Shown here: positions 5,695 to 6,085 of the stretch, one piece after another
Position numbering within the stretch: the stretch's first letter is position 1
How the letters are laid out: the number at the start of each line of letters is the position of its first letter
Source: Rickettsia endosymbiont of Ixodes persulcatus
Lineage (GTDB): Bacteria > Pseudomonadota > Alphaproteobacteria > Rickettsiales > Rickettsiaceae
Length of the DNA: 6,085 bases
Assembly (NCBI GenBank): GCA_027293795.1
Contig: JAPYLE010000015.1
Coordinates: 1-6,085 of the forward strand
Reading direction: 5' to 3'
Made by a program: the position numbers and the translations under genes
The notes under the pieces: model-generated
The model's input: the letters and a program-made list of their open reading frames with translations, nothing else
Databases searched by the model: none
What the model was told of the DNA's origin: nothing

Positions 5695-6085
5695 ATGGCA
5701 AGCAATTACAGTTACGATTTAAGAATGAAACTATTCAAAGCTCTAGATGATGTGCTCTCAATTGTTAAAGCATGTAAAATATTCAATATAGGTCGTAACA
5801 CTATATATAGATGGAAAACTCTTAAATGGGAAACAGGAGATATAAAAGCAAAACATACCATATTTGAATATATAGAGGTATTTTATAACCGTATAAGAAT
5901 GCATTCTTCTAATGACTATCTATCACCAGTACAATATGAAGAAATACAAACATGTGGTATTGAACGCTGTCAGGCACGCACAGGCCGAGCTCAGAGAAAT
6001 CATATTTGTCTTGCCGTATTTGCTTGGCTCGATATGAACAAAAGAAGGATAAATAAAAAAATTACTTTATATCAACAAAATTGGG
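5695..6085 (+). pseudogene. Chimeric open frame made of three transposase fragments, runs off the window
   Basis: From ATG 5695 the frame stays open for 130 codons to the edge. If joined to base 61 it would continue to the stop at 123-125, for 151 residues. Residues 1 to about 53 (MASNYSYDLRMKLFKALDD then a helix-turn-helix, SIVKACKIFNIGRNTIYRW) look like the N-terminal DNA-binding domain of an IS630-type transposase. Residues about 52-86 (AKHTIFEYIEVFYNRIRMHS then LSPVQYEE) are the C-terminal end of an IS3-family OrfB integrase-type transposase. From about 88 (IERCQARTGRAQRNHICLAV) the sequence is the C-terminus of an IS4-like transposase. No fragment keeps a complete catalytic triad, so transposition activity is not expected. 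No clear Shine-Dalgarno precedes the ATG. The preceding 34 bp (5661-5694) are AT-rich, with no recognisable terminal repeat. Family calls are from remembered motifs. Confidence 0.75.
6026..6085. repeat. Right copy of 60-bp direct terminal repeat
   Basis: Identical to bases 1-60. It lies within the IS4-like part of the chimeric transposase frame, beginning within the Trp codon before LDMNKRR. Confidence 0.97.

Noticed and set aside
1..6085. A small plasmid or phage genome of about 6 kb
   Set aside because: There is no replication or capsid gene, and lepA, prfB and tRNA-Asn are core chromosomal genes. The end identity is better explained by a repeated insertion sequence.

Overview
The window is AT-rich and looks like chromosomal DNA of an obligate intracellular alphaproteobacterium, most likely a Rickettsia. 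The reasons are the character of the LepA, RF2 and small heat-shock proteins, the decaying ProP-like transporter of a type abundant in that genus, Rickettsia-style dispersed palindromic repeats, and a heavy load of transposase and recombinase debris. Family and species assignments come from memory of protein families, not from a search.

Layout. (a) 1-125 is the C-terminal tail of a transposase. (b) About 146-1262 is a broken MFS transporter (ProP type), with frameshifts, a nonsense codon and a missing C-terminus. (c) 1263-1524 is the tail of a serine-recombinase-like protein, joined directly to the transporter remnant. Its reading frame runs into the antisense strand of (d), an intact tRNA-Asn(GTT) gene at 1483-1557 on the minus strand, which has its own plausible promoter. 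(e) lepA, 1657-3459 on the minus strand, is intact. (f) 3460-3739 is the lepA/prfB divergent intergenic region, mostly filled by a 170-bp palindromic repeat. (g) prfB, 3740-4847 on the plus strand, is intact only if the conserved +1 programmed frameshift at 3806-3811 is used. (h) 4870-4948 is a partial, inverted copy of the same repeat family. (i) 4965-5468 on the minus strand is a small heat-shock protein with an N-terminal signal peptide. Its upstream region carries a heat-shock-like promoter and a 20-bp perfect palindrome. (j) 5529 to about 5660 on the minus strand is a short remnant of a membrane-protein gene. (k) 5695-6085 is an open frame running off the window that strings together pieces of three unrelated transposases.

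The first 60 bases are identical to the last 60. The open frame at the right end continues in register into the left end, to a stop at 123-125. The simplest reading is a draft-assembly contig bounded by copies of one insertion sequence, with a k-mer overlap at its tips. A true circle of 6025 bp is possible but unlikely, because the core genes are chromosomal housekeeping genes.

The working genes serve translation (tRNA-Asn, LepA/EF4, RF2) and envelope or periplasmic protein quality control (the small heat-shock protein). They are not an obvious operon: lepA and prfB are divergent, and prfB and the heat-shock gene are convergent. Everything outside 1483-5533 is mobile-element or pseudogene material. 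I see no CRISPR array, toxin-antitoxin pair, defence locus or clearly new multi-gene system. The most unusual items are the three-part transposase chimera and the recombinase frame ending inside the tRNA gene.
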